A stretch of DNA of 6,190 bases, taken from assembly GCA_030614645.1 (NCBI GenBank), contig JAUWTR010000112.1:1-6190 (forward strand), written 5' to 3'. Source of the stretch: Candidatus Aminicenantota bacterium. Its GTDB lineage: Bacteria; Acidobacteriota; Aminicenantia; Aminicenantales; Aminicenantaceae. The notes beneath the pieces are model-generated. The model was not told the origin of the DNA. It saw nothing but the letters and a program-made list of their open reading frames with translations, and made no database searches. Shown here piece after piece: positions 1 through 6,190 of this stretch (its first letter is position 1; each line of letters begins with the position of its first letter). The position numbers and the translations under genes were made by a program.

Positions 1-1461
1 AGCAATATTGGTCTGCTGATAAAAAAACATGATCTTTTTTAATTTAGGAGAGACCTTACCGGAGTCTGTTTTAAAGATGATTTTAAATTGAAGATACCGG
101 GCGGCTGGATTTAAAATCTGCTCTCCGGAAGCTTTCTTATACAGCGGCGACCAGTCGCTCCAAGTCTGACTGGGCTCATCAGAATTTCCACTCCGTGTCT
201 GCACACGCAGGATCGTCCCGGTTGGAACTTCCGGTTCCCATGCAACTCTCCCCCAGGATGAAAGGATATTTGCATCAAAAACTCTGCTTATGTATTCTCC
301 ACTGTAAGACTGTTCCTCATATAAAATAAACAGGCCGGCAGAGTTATTGGTCAACATGTAGATCTTTGAACCACGGAGAAAAAGATAATATATCTGTTCG
401 GAATCTTTTTGGACAAGAAGTGACGGCTTATCATTTTTATCGATAGAAAATACTCTTCCCCTATTTCCTGTTCCAAAAATAACATTTTGTTTATCTTTAT
501 TCCAGACAAGTGAATAGACAAAGTCCTCTTTCGAACTCCATAGTTTTTTAGCAATTCCCTCTGAATTTACCCTTAATAGGGCACCTGGCTGCTTTTTTCC
601 TGAAGCTGCTGAACTTGAAACTAATGTTCCGTTTGAATTTGCTGTAACAGTCACATCAGCAGTGCTTTTTACAGCACTTTCGGAAGATTCCGTCAGTTTA
701 GGTTTTATAACAGTCCCTCCGGCCGCAACATATATGTTGCCCTTTTCATCCAGGGCTATATTTCTTATTTCTTCATAGGAAGATTCATACTGAATCGACA
801 CTTTCTTGTTAGCAGATAAGCGGTACAGCCGGCCCTTTCCTCCACTCCCAGCTATCAGGTCACCATTTGCTGCTCTCTTCATACAAAGAATATGGTTCTC
901 CTTTACTTCAAGGAACTTTACTCCCTGCCCCTGACTAGTGATCTCATAAATTCCTCCTGTCTCCCCAACAGCAGCCAAAAGAGTGCCCTCTCCTGTAAAC
1001 ATTAAATCCCAGATATACTTTTCCTTGGGATTAAAAAAGACCTCCCCTTTTCCTTTTTCGGTAATCTTATATATCTTTCCGTTCGGGGAGGTTCCGGCAA
1101 ATATATTACCCTGAGCATCGCGGATAAGGCAATATATATCCATTTCCGGAACTTGAAAATAAAGCTCTATATCTCCGCTCTTTGAGACCTTGTATATCTT
1201 TCCAGCATGGCCTGTTCCCAGAAACGCTGTTTCATCCGGCGCTAAAAGCAAAGAAAGGAAGAATTCCTCTGAAGGGCTTTCTAATTTTTTTTCCTTGGGA
1301 GCCAAAGAAAGCACTCCCTCAAATGAAACAGATATACTTTTAAAATCCCCTTTAAGGAATTGTTCCAGTCTACGCAGCTCCCATTTTTGGGCAGAAACAC
1401 CATGAGCTATATTTATTATTAAGAACACAACAGCAATAAGCAGGGATGCAACTTTTTTCAT
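1..1461 (-). CDS. Exported seven-bladed beta-propeller protein, C-terminus cut by window edge
   Basis: An open frame of 487 codons runs without a stop from the ATG at 1461 to the left edge, so the C-terminus is missing. Residues 1-24 form a signal peptide (MKK, hydrophobic 5-18, likely cleavage after VSA), predicting export. Residues 70-383 hold about seven repeats of a strand pattern ending in G(K/R)(I/L/V)(Y/F)-type segments: GKIYKV (87), GKIYKI (128), GGIYEI (169), GRLYRL (210), GRVFSI (335) and two weaker copies. This fits a WD40/NHL-like propeller. The fifth blade is interrupted by a Ser/Thr/Ala-rich insert at about 254-292. Residues 385-487 form a separate beta-rich module with WSDW and ARYLQFK motifs, resembling a carbohydrate-binding or jelly-roll type domain. 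AAGGAG lies 8 bases before the ATG. The gene starts 31 bases after the S55-like gene, so the two are probably co-transcribed. No catalytic residues are recognised; a binding or scaffold role is inferred. The exact family is unknown. Confidence 0.88.
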   Translation of the reverse strand, partial: MKKVASLLIAVVFLIINIAHGVSAQKWELRRLEQFLKGDFKSISVSFEGVLSLAPKEKKLESPSEEFFLSLLLAPDETAFLGTGHAGKIYKVSKSGDIELYFQVPEMDIYCLIRDAQGNIFAGTSPNGKIYKITEKGKGEVFFNPKEKYIWDLMFTGEGTLLAAVGETGGIYEITSQGQGVKFLEVKENHILCMKRAANGDLIAGSGGKGRLYRLSANKKVSIQYESSYEEIRNIALDEKGNIYVAAGGTVIKPKLTESSESAVKSTADVTVTANSNGTLVSSSAASGKKQPGALLRVNSEGIAKKLWSSKEDFVYSLVWNKDKQNVIFGTGNRGRVFSIDKNDKPSLLVQKDSEQIYYLFLRGSKIYMLTNNSAGLFILYEEQSYSGEYISRVFDANILSSWGRVAWEPEVPTGTILRVQTRSGNSDEPSQTWSDWSPLYKKASGEQILNPAARYLQFKIIFKTDSGKVSPKLKKIMFFYQQTNIA

Positions 1462-1469
1462 TACTTTAT

Positions 1470-1475
1470 CTCCTT
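1470..1475 (-). promoter_or_regulatory. Ribosome binding site of the propeller gene
   Basis: Read on the minus strand this is AAGGAG, 8 bases before the ATG at 1461. It supports that start in the 31-base gap after the S55-like gene. Confidence 0.75.
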
Positions 1476-1492
1476 AAAATCTCTCAAACAGG

Positions 1493-3307
1493 CTATTTTA
1501 TCCTGACCGGGATAACAGCCATTCCTTGGAATACAAAAGGCACCGGCAGTTGATAATTTACAAGTGTTGACTGAGTAAGCTCGGTAGGAGCTGAAGTTGC
1601 TACCCGGGGAGAAGAAAACATAGATTTCATTGAAGGGGGCAGATTTGGCATTTCCTCCCCTTTTAAAAACAAACCCGGTTTCTCTGCCAGCACTTTAAAA
1701 TAGATCCGGTTGTTTTTCCTCTGGTTATTCAAAATCCTTATCAATTGATCTAAACTGCGGGGAACAAAAGCCTGGCTACGGTATTGAAGCCTTTCAATCT
1801 GCTGTAGAGATTGAGTATCTGCGACCACCAGATAGAACTCTGAACCAGACGGGAGATTCGGCGCTGGAATGGCGCCATCCTGCACAACCCGTTCTCCTCT
1901 AAAGCCCCGGGTAAAGACCTTAACACGAATGATCTCTCCCGGAGATACATCATATTTATCCAGCCAGACTTTCTCGAGGTGAGATATTCTAATATCCTCA
2001 GTCACCTGAAAATCTAAATCAATCCGGAAGATCCCGAGATCTTTAAACTCATTGTTGGACAAAAAGAAGGTCACAGCAGTGACCATGTTTGTCATATTCG
2101 CGACCGAAGTATCAAAATTTCCGGAAAAAAGATCTTCAAGCTGGATACTAGTTCCATCCTGAAGAAAAATATTTCCTTTCAAAGCAAGAGAAAGATCTCC
2201 GATTGACCGTTCCTCAGACAGCATAATGCTTGAAATAGTAGTATTTAATAAAAAGGGGGTCAAGATCTTGTCATCAATGATCTTGACCTTAAAATTCTGT
2301 TTTTCTTCACCGGTATTTTGAAGACTGATATTGACCGGAATCAGCCGGGGTAATTTCCCCAGCTCTCCCAACACTCCGGTTGAGCGGTCCTGCACAAAAC
2401 GGCCTACCACAGAATCAGTAGCCGTAATTTTAAAGGAAGTAGTCACCCTTGGAATAACCGTAATAACCCTGGCCTTAGCCATTGCGTATTCAACAGAACC
2501 TAAATTATACATGGGGTGGCCGAAAGCAAATACTTTATTACCATCTACATATGTAACAGTTCCGGTAGCAGAAAGATTAATATCTCCGGTGATAAGCTGT
2601 ACTCCTACTGGATCTCCTGCCTTCAAGGAAAGGTCGGGTATATCGATCCGGTCTTGCGAATGCTCTATAGATACACCCAATACAGGGCTGAAACCCAGCC
2701 TGGAAAAGCTAGGCTTTGACTTTTCAAAAGCAAGAGATGAAAACCCATTAAAGACAAGCGGGATCCTTAAAGGTACAAAAGCTCTTCCCTCATAATAATC
2801 CACCCCAAAAGAGAGAAAAACGTCCTTATGAATATTTAACAACTCCTCCATACTCATGTATTTTCGTACAGGGAAGGAGCTGGAGTAAAAAGACTGGGGA
2901 GCTTTCGATTTTTCTATCGCCAGCATTTCCTCAATAGGTGTTATTCCGGCTATGGCTTCTTTTGAATTGGGGAAACCATAAGCTATAGCTCCGATCAATT
3001 TTCCCTTAATATAAACCGGACTGCCGCTCATTCCCTCAGAAACACCGGTTTTTTCCAGGTCGCCGCCTGACAGTTTTGCCAGAATCATACTTTTTTTTGG
3101 CCCATGACTGGGGTCATTTCGTAATACACCTAATATTTCTACATCAAATTCTTCGATTTTTGTGCCTTTAAAAACAGTCTTTCCCTTGCCAGTCATGCCT
3201 GCTTTGATTTGTTCGACTGGAAGAATGCTCTGTACTGCCGACAAATGACTAAAACAGCTGATCACTAAAAAAAAAGCCACTATTATCTTTCTTATTTGAA
3301 ATATCAT
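1493..3307 (-). CDS. Exported SpoIVB-like S55 peptidase domain protein, permuted motif order
   Basis: 604 residues from the ATG at 3307. That start is preferred over the in-frame ATG at 3325 because GGAG sits 7 bases before it, while nothing SD-like precedes 3325. Residues 1-24 are a signal peptide (R/K, hydrophobic core, cleavage near HLSA), so the protein is exported. Residues 52-58 (EEFDVEI) and 92-97 (GMSGSP, presumed nucleophile Ser94) match the C-terminal part of the SpoIVB S55 peptidase. The His motif FAFGHP (His264), followed by GVLGELG (about 311-317) and LIPVNISL, matches the part that comes first in SpoIVB, so the order is swapped. SpoIVB's proposed third catalytic residue, Asp363, falls near Ser80; Asp83 is close by. 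The region from about 350 to 604 is beta-rich with no recognised enzyme motif, and ends in a strand-like GMAVIPVRIK. SpoIVB cleaves a sporulation signalling protein, but nothing here suggests sporulation; the substrate is unknown and activity is unproven. The gene lies 57 bases after the PLP enzyme gene and 31 before the propeller gene, probably in one operon. Confidence 0.9.
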   Translation of the reverse strand: MIFQIRKIIVAFFLVISCFSHLSAVQSILPVEQIKAGMTGKGKTVFKGTKIEEFDVEILGVLRNDPSHGPKKSMILAKLSGGDLEKTGVSEGMSGSPVYIKGKLIGAIAYGFPNSKEAIAGITPIEEMLAIEKSKAPQSFYSSSFPVRKYMSMEELLNIHKDVFLSFGVDYYEGRAFVPLRIPLVFNGFSSLAFEKSKPSFSRLGFSPVLGVSIEHSQDRIDIPDLSLKAGDPVGVQLITGDINLSATGTVTYVDGNKVFAFGHPMYNLGSVEYAMAKARVITVIPRVTTSFKITATDSVVGRFVQDRSTGVLGELGKLPRLIPVNISLQNTGEEKQNFKVKIIDDKILTPFLLNTTISSIMLSEERSIGDLSLALKGNIFLQDGTSIQLEDLFSGNFDTSVANMTNMVTAVTFFLSNNEFKDLGIFRIDLDFQVTEDIRISHLEKVWLDKYDVSPGEIIRVKVFTRGFRGERVVQDGAIPAPNLPSGSEFYLVVADTQSLQQIERLQYRSQAFVPRSLDQLIRILNNQRKNNRIYFKVLAEKPGLFLKGEEMPNLPPSMKSMFSSPRVATSAPTELTQSTLVNYQLPVPFVFQGMAVIPVRIK

Positions 3308-3314
3308 TCTAATT

Positions 3315-3318
3315 CTCC
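3315..3318 (-). promoter_or_regulatory. Ribosome binding site deciding the S55-like gene start
   Basis: GGAG on the minus strand, 7 bases before the ATG at 3307. It lies inside the six extra codons that a start at 3325 would add. This and the resulting more typical signal peptide make 3307 the likelier start. Confidence 0.65.
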
Positions 3319-3364
3319 ACTCCATAGTACTTTATATAACTTAAATTACTGCGAATTGTTCCAT

Positions 3365-4549
3365 TTACTTTAATACCCCCAACATTTTCCCGCATTTTTC
3401 AAAACCGGCAAGTACAGCATCAAGTTCTTCATCAGAATGAGAGGCTGAATAGCTTGTTCTTATAAGCGCCTGACCATGAGGAACTGCTGGATATACAACG
3501 GGATTTGTAAAAATCCCAAGCTCCCTTAACATCTTCCATAACATAAATGCCCTCTCGTCATCTCCAATGATAACAGGAATAACCGGACTCTCAGTCGGCC
3601 CAGTATCATACCCCATAACCTGGAAACCATTTCGCATTTTAGCGGTTATCTCCCAAAGTCTTTTTCTTCGCTCAGGTTCTTTTTCAAAGATATCAAGTGT
3701 AGCCAGAACAGTGGCGACAGAAGCCGGAGTGATACTGGCACTAAAGATCAAAGCCCGAGCGTGATGTTTTATATAAGAGATTACTTTCTTCTCCCCGGCA
3801 ACAAAACCTCCTAGGGATGCAAAGGATTTACTGAAAGTCCCCATGACTAGATCAACATCCTCTTCAACTCCAAAATGCTCGGCTGTCCCTCTCCCGTTTT
3901 CTCCCATTACTCCAACACCATGGGCATCATCGACCATAAGCTGAGCTTTGTATTTCTTTGCCAGCTTTACTACTCCCGGCAGATCAGTGAGGTCGCCTTC
4001 CATACTGAACACACCATCGACTACAATGATTTTATTGACTTTATCGTCCAAAGAAGACAGAATCCTTTCCAGATCTTCCATGTTATTATGTTTATATTTA
4101 TAAACCTCTCCATAGGAAAGACGGCAGGCATCAATAATACTGGCATGGTCCATACGGTCGGTTATTACAGCATCCCCCCTGCCAACAATTGTAGATATGA
4201 TCCCTTGGTTGGTTTGGAAACCAGTACTGAATGTTAAAGCCTCTTCAGTTTTCATAAATTTAGCCAATCTTTCTTCCAGCTCAACATGAATATCCAGAGT
4301 TCCATTAAGAAACCTTGACCCACAGGTTGCCACTCCATACATATCAATAGCATCCTTTGCAGCTTGCATGACTTTGGGATGATCGAGCAATCCAAGGTAA
4401 TTGTTGGAGCCGACCATGATCATCTCTTTGCCATTGACTTTAACTTTATTACCATTAACTTCTTGAATGGGAGTAAAATAGGGATACACTCCCTGTTCCT
4501 GTGCTTCCTCAGCTCTTGTGAATTTATAGCATTTATCAAAAATTGTCAC
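3365..4549 (-). CDS. Alpha-oxoamine synthase, probably serine palmitoyltransferase-like
   Basis: 394 residues, the full family length, with a GTG start fixed by AGGAGG 5 bases upstream. It is a fold-type I PLP enzyme of the family that condenses an amino acid with an acyl thioester (KBL, BioF, HemA, SPT). Visible active-site residues are His135 in DHASIID (stacks on PLP), Asp207 and His210 in VDDAH, Lys241 in GTFSKS (Schiff base) and Arg364 in LIRTSYSASH (substrate carboxylate). Features pointing to serine palmitoyltransferase rather than KBL or BioF are CGSRFLNGT (76-84), QGVYPYF (19-25) and GTFSKSFASLGGF, which resemble the Bacteroides and Sphingomonas enzymes as remembered; KBL has RFICGT and GTLGKA at the matching places. 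SPT makes 3-ketosphinganine from serine and a long acyl-CoA or acyl-ACP. There is no N-terminal membrane segment, as expected for the soluble bacterial type. The divergent dehydrogenase gene would supply the next step. The family is certain; the substrate is inferred, and glycine C-acetyltransferase remains the main alternative. Confidence 0.93.
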   Translation of the reverse strand: MTIFDKCYKFTRAEEAQEQGVYPYFTPIQEVNGNKVKVNGKEMIMVGSNNYLGLLDHPKVMQAAKDAIDMYGVATCGSRFLNGTLDIHVELEERLAKFMKTEEALTFSTGFQTNQGIISTIVGRGDAVITDRMDHASIIDACRLSYGEVYKYKHNNMEDLERILSSLDDKVNKIIVVDGVFSMEGDLTDLPGVVKLAKKYKAQLMVDDAHGVGVMGENGRGTAEHFGVEEDVDLVMGTFSKSFASLGGFVAGEKKVISYIKHHARALIFSASITPASVATVLATLDIFEKEPERRKRLWEITAKMRNGFQVMGYDTGPTESPVIPVIIGDDERAFMLWKMLRELGIFTNPVVYPAVPHGQALIRTSYSASHSDEELDAVLAGFEKCGKMLGVLK

Positions 4550-4554
4550 AGTAT

Positions 4555-4560
4555 CCTCCT
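4555..4560 (-). promoter_or_regulatory. Strong ribosome binding site of the PLP enzyme gene
   Basis: AGGAGG on the minus strand, 5 bases before the GTG at 4549. This near-perfect SD supports the non-ATG start. Confidence 0.8.
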
Positions 4561-4571
4561 TATTAGGGAAT

Positions 4572-4599
4572 ATTCTATGTTATTTCACTTTTTTTTCAA
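4572..4599 (-). promoter_or_regulatory. Sigma70-type promoter of the PLP enzyme operon
   Basis: On the minus strand, TTGAAA (4594-4599) and TAGAAT (4572-4577) are separated by 16 bases, matching -35 and -10 boxes at five of six positions each. Transcription would begin near 4565, giving a leader of about 16 bases that includes the SD. It probably drives the PLP enzyme, S55-like and propeller genes together. Confidence 0.5.
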
Positions 4600-4650
4600 G
4601 AGTTATCATCTATATCGGCATTTTTTCCGAATAATCTATGCTTGAAATAA

Positions 4651-4679
4651 TTGACGCGATAAAACAATTTGATTACAAT
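4651..4679 (+). promoter_or_regulatory. Sigma70-type promoter of the dehydrogenase gene, leaderless geometry
   Basis: TTGACG (4651-4656) and TACAAT (4674-4679) are separated by exactly 17 bases, each one mismatch from consensus. The expected transcription start is about 4686-4687, at or one base before the ATG at 4687. No SD precedes that ATG, consistent with a leaderless mRNA. The -10 box also excludes the upstream TTG at 4669 as a start, since it would lie outside the transcript. Confidence 0.6.
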
Positions 4680-4686
4680 TCGACCT

Positions 4687-5658
4687 ATGAAAGCATTCGT
4701 AACCGGCGGAACAGGCTTTATCGGAAGTCATCTTATTGATTCCTTATTAAAACATAATATCAAAATATATGCTCTGATTCGTGACCTTAATAACTTAAAA
4801 TGGCTAAAAGGACTACACATCCATCCTTTGAAAGGAGATCTCCTTAATATTCCATCTCTTCCAGCTGATATAGATTATGTTTTTCATAATGCCGGATTTA
4901 CCAAAGCCAGCAAAGCGGTTGATTATTATACAGCAAATCAGGAAGGGACAGCAAGCCTTTTTCAGGCACTCCTTTCCCAAAAGCTCTCCCCCAAAAAAGT
5001 CGTTTATCTGAGCAGCTTGGCTGCAGTTGGCCCCAGCTGTCAGGGAAATCAGGTCAATGAAGCCAGCATTCCCTGTCCTGTTACCCCCTATGGTGAAAGC
5101 AAACAGCAGGGAGAGGTCGAAGCATTAAAATATAAGGATAAATTCCCTATAACCATAATAAGAGTAGGACCTGTATTCGGACCGCGTGACCGGGATTTTA
5201 TTTCATATTTCAAACTGATAAACAAAGGCATTCTTCCCTCCTTCGGCTCCCTAGAAAGTAGGATGAGTGTCTGTTATGTAAAAGACCTGGTCAAATCTCT
5301 TAAGCTTTGCCTTGATAAAGACCTAAAAAGCGGAGAAATATTCCACATTGCAGACCCCAAGCCTTACAGTTGGGACGAGTTCGGCCGCACAGCCGCTCAG
5401 CTCTTAGGGAAAAAATTGACCAGAATCAAAATCCCCCTGCCTATGATATATCTTACCGCCCTCCTATTAGAGTTAACAGGGAAACTAATAAATAAGCCCA
5501 CAATTATAAATCGGCACAAATTAATAGAAATGAAGCAGGAAGCCTGGATTACAGATACTGTTAAAGCCACAGAAAAACTTGATTTTCAGCCTGATTATTC
5601 TCTCCAGGCTGCCTTACAGGAAACACTTGACTGGTATATAGAGCAGGAATGGCTTTAA
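4687..5658 (+). CDS. Extended SDR, probable 3-ketosphinganine / ceramide reductase-like
   Basis: 323 residues from the ATG at 4687; an in-frame TTG at 4669 would add six codons but lies upstream of the predicted transcript start. It is an NAD(P)-dependent extended short-chain dehydrogenase. The Rossmann motif TGGTGFIG is at residues 6-13, HNAG at 67-70, a Ser pair in YLSS (107-110), and the catalytic YGESK at Tyr135 and Lys139. The C-terminal third (about 249-267) is hydrophobic and could touch the membrane. The closing stretch, with EMKQEAW and ending in DWYIEQEWL, resembles the Bacteroides dehydrogenase (BT_0972) reported to reduce 3-ketosphinganine and, less closely, Caulobacter CerR; this comparison is from memory. 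The role in reducing the keto group made by the divergent PLP enzyme is inferred from that likeness plus the gene pairing. Alternatives are a nucleotide-sugar epimerase or a 3-beta-hydroxysteroid-dehydrogenase-like enzyme; no sugar-pathway genes are nearby. The gene converges with the DsbD-like gene, 16 bases from its stop. Confidence 0.9.
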   Translation: MKAFVTGGTGFIGSHLIDSLLKHNIKIYALIRDLNNLKWLKGLHIHPLKGDLLNIPSLPADIDYVFHNAGFTKASKAVDYYTANQEGTASLFQALLSQKLSPKKVVYLSSLAAVGPSCQGNQVNEASIPCPVTPYGESKQQGEVEALKYKDKFPITIIRVGPVFGPRDRDFISYFKLINKGILPSFGSLESRMSVCYVKDLVKSLKLCLDKDLKSGEIFHIADPKPYSWDEFGRTAAQLLGKKLTRIKIPLPMIYLTALLLELTGKLINKPTIINRHKLIEMKQEAWITDTVKATEKLDFQPDYSLQAALQETLDWYIEQEWL

Positions 5659-5674
5659 CCTGCGGGACTATGCC

Positions 5675-6154
5675 TCAACGCTTTTTTTGGACAATTCTAT
5701 TGCTGGTGTAAAATGAAGCGGAAAATGTAGTTTTATCCTTCAAACACCAACCTTCTTCCTTTGAAAAGGCAAAATACTTAACCTTCCCTGTGACTGTATG
5801 ATTCCCGCGCTTAGCACTCAATTTAACTGTAAAAGGAATATTCACTAGTTCAGTCAAGTCAAGGAACTCCTTTCCATTTACTTCAATGACCTTAATTTCA
5901 AGATCCGAAGCTGAAAAAAAATCTTTCGGAAAAACAAGTTCTTCTGAAGGGTCTAATTCAATAATAAAATTCGGCAGGGAATTAATAACTATACCTTCTG
6001 CAATAGTAAACTTAAGAACTATCTCTCCCTCCTGGCCTCGAGAAAGCCTTCTTGGGCTTAGGGAAGCCTTTATCTGCAGGAGCTCATATTCTAGGGCTGA
6101 AGGTACCTGGATAAGGGCAAAAACAGCAATGATTAAAATAAGCAGCTTTTTCAT
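5675..6154 (-). CDS. Exported DsbD N-terminal-domain-like protein, one cysteine missing
   Basis: 159 residues with a signal peptide (MKK, hydrophobic 4-16, likely cleavage after VPSA, residue 20), so it is probably periplasmic. The mature part is a single beta-rich domain: KASLSP (29-34), a GQEGEIVLKF strand (40-49), INIPF-like NIPFTV (105-110) and a closing KYFAFS...EGWC region. This pattern resembles the DsbD alpha domain, which shuttles electrons through a cysteine pair to periplasmic partners. Here only Cys137 remains; the position of the first cysteine is Phe130, so the usual disulfide cannot form. There is no transmembrane DsbD core or thioredoxin domain in the gene. It may be a non-redox binding domain or work through a mixed disulfide with a partner. 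The start at 6154 has GGAG only 2 bases upstream, with a further GGA at 7 bases; no better in-frame start is visible. Its promoter is not clearly seen before the window ends. Domain assignment is moderately sure; function is unknown. Confidence 0.82.
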   Translation of the reverse strand: MKKLLILIIAVFALIQVPSALEYELLQIKASLSPRRLSRGQEGEIVLKFTIAEGIVINSLPNFIIELDPSEELVFPKDFFSASDLEIKVIEVNGKEFLDLTELVNIPFTVKLSAKRGNHTVTGKVKYFAFSKEEGWCLKDKTTFSASFYTSNRIVQKKR

Positions 6155-6190
6155 ATCTCCATCCAGACTAAAATACTAAAGCATCTGAAC

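Noticed and set aside
2331..2795. 154-codon plus-strand open frame opposite the S55-like gene
   Set aside because: It is antisense to a gene with clear domain motifs and a signal peptide, has no SD of note and no recognisable protein features.
3308..3325. Upstream ATG at 3325 as the start of the S55-like protein
   Set aside because: No SD precedes it, and the six extra codons contain the GGAG that suits the ATG at 3307, which also gives a cleaner signal peptide.
3326..3364. TATAAA-like box on the minus strand before the S55-like gene, as an internal promoter
   Set aside because: No recognisable -35 box at 16-18 bases and no TG extension; AT-rich gaps give such boxes by chance. An internal start is not excluded.
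3875..4645. Plus-strand open frames of 120 and 93 codons opposite the PLP enzyme gene
   Set aside because: They are antisense to a full-length enzyme with all active-site residues in place, and show no family motifs.
4669..4686. TTG at 4669 as the start of the dehydrogenase
   Set aside because: It lies upstream of the predicted -10 box, has no SD, and the family begins directly with the Rossmann strand that follows the ATG at 4687.
5643..5663. GCAGG/CCTGC inverted repeat over the stop codon of the dehydrogenase gene
   Set aside because: Five pairs with an 11-base loop and no T tract directly after; likely chance.
5659..5690. Possible terminator between the convergent genes: GCG...CGC stem followed by seven T
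   Set aside because: The stem is only three pairs plus a bulged GG/CC, and the T run is also the AAA/AAG lysine codons at the end of the DsbD-like gene. Too weak to call.

Overview
The window carries five protein genes and almost no spare DNA. It looks like a Gram-negative bacterial chromosome: three products have signal peptides and are predicted to be exported, Shine-Dalgarno (SD) sites are mostly clear, and the DNA looks AT-rich by eye. The combination of a permuted S55-peptidase-like exported protein, an exported beta-propeller protein and a serine-palmitoyltransferase-like enzyme suggests Acidobacteriota or a relative such as Aminicenantota. That placement is an inference from remembered family distributions, not something the sequence proves.

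Minus strand, right to left from 4549 to the left edge: a GTG-started PLP enzyme of the alpha-oxoamine synthase family, most like bacterial serine palmitoyltransferase (3365-4549); an exported protein with S55 (SpoIVB) peptidase motifs (1493-3307); and an exported seven-bladed propeller protein that runs off the left edge (1-1461). The gaps are 57 and 31 bases with no terminator seen, so the three are probably one operon. Its promoter lies at 4572-4599.

Plus strand, 4687-5658: an extended short-chain dehydrogenase, divergent from the PLP gene across a 137-base region holding both promoters. The pair resembles the first two committed steps of bacterial sphingolipid synthesis: condensation of serine with an acyl thioester, and reduction of the 3-keto group. 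No ceramide synthase or acyl carrier protein gene is in the window, so the pathway is incomplete here. The dehydrogenase promoter is placed so that its mRNA would start at or one base before the ATG, implying a leaderless transcript.

Minus strand, 5675-6154: a small exported protein resembling a stand-alone DsbD N-terminal domain, convergent with the dehydrogenase gene (16-base gap) and lacking the first of the two family cysteines.

The two most interesting points are the circularly permuted order of S55 motifs relative to SpoIVB, and the divergent sphingolipid-type gene pair whose enzyme-encoding minus-strand arm continues into two genes for exported proteins. No RNA genes, mobile elements, CRISPR arrays or long repeats were seen.
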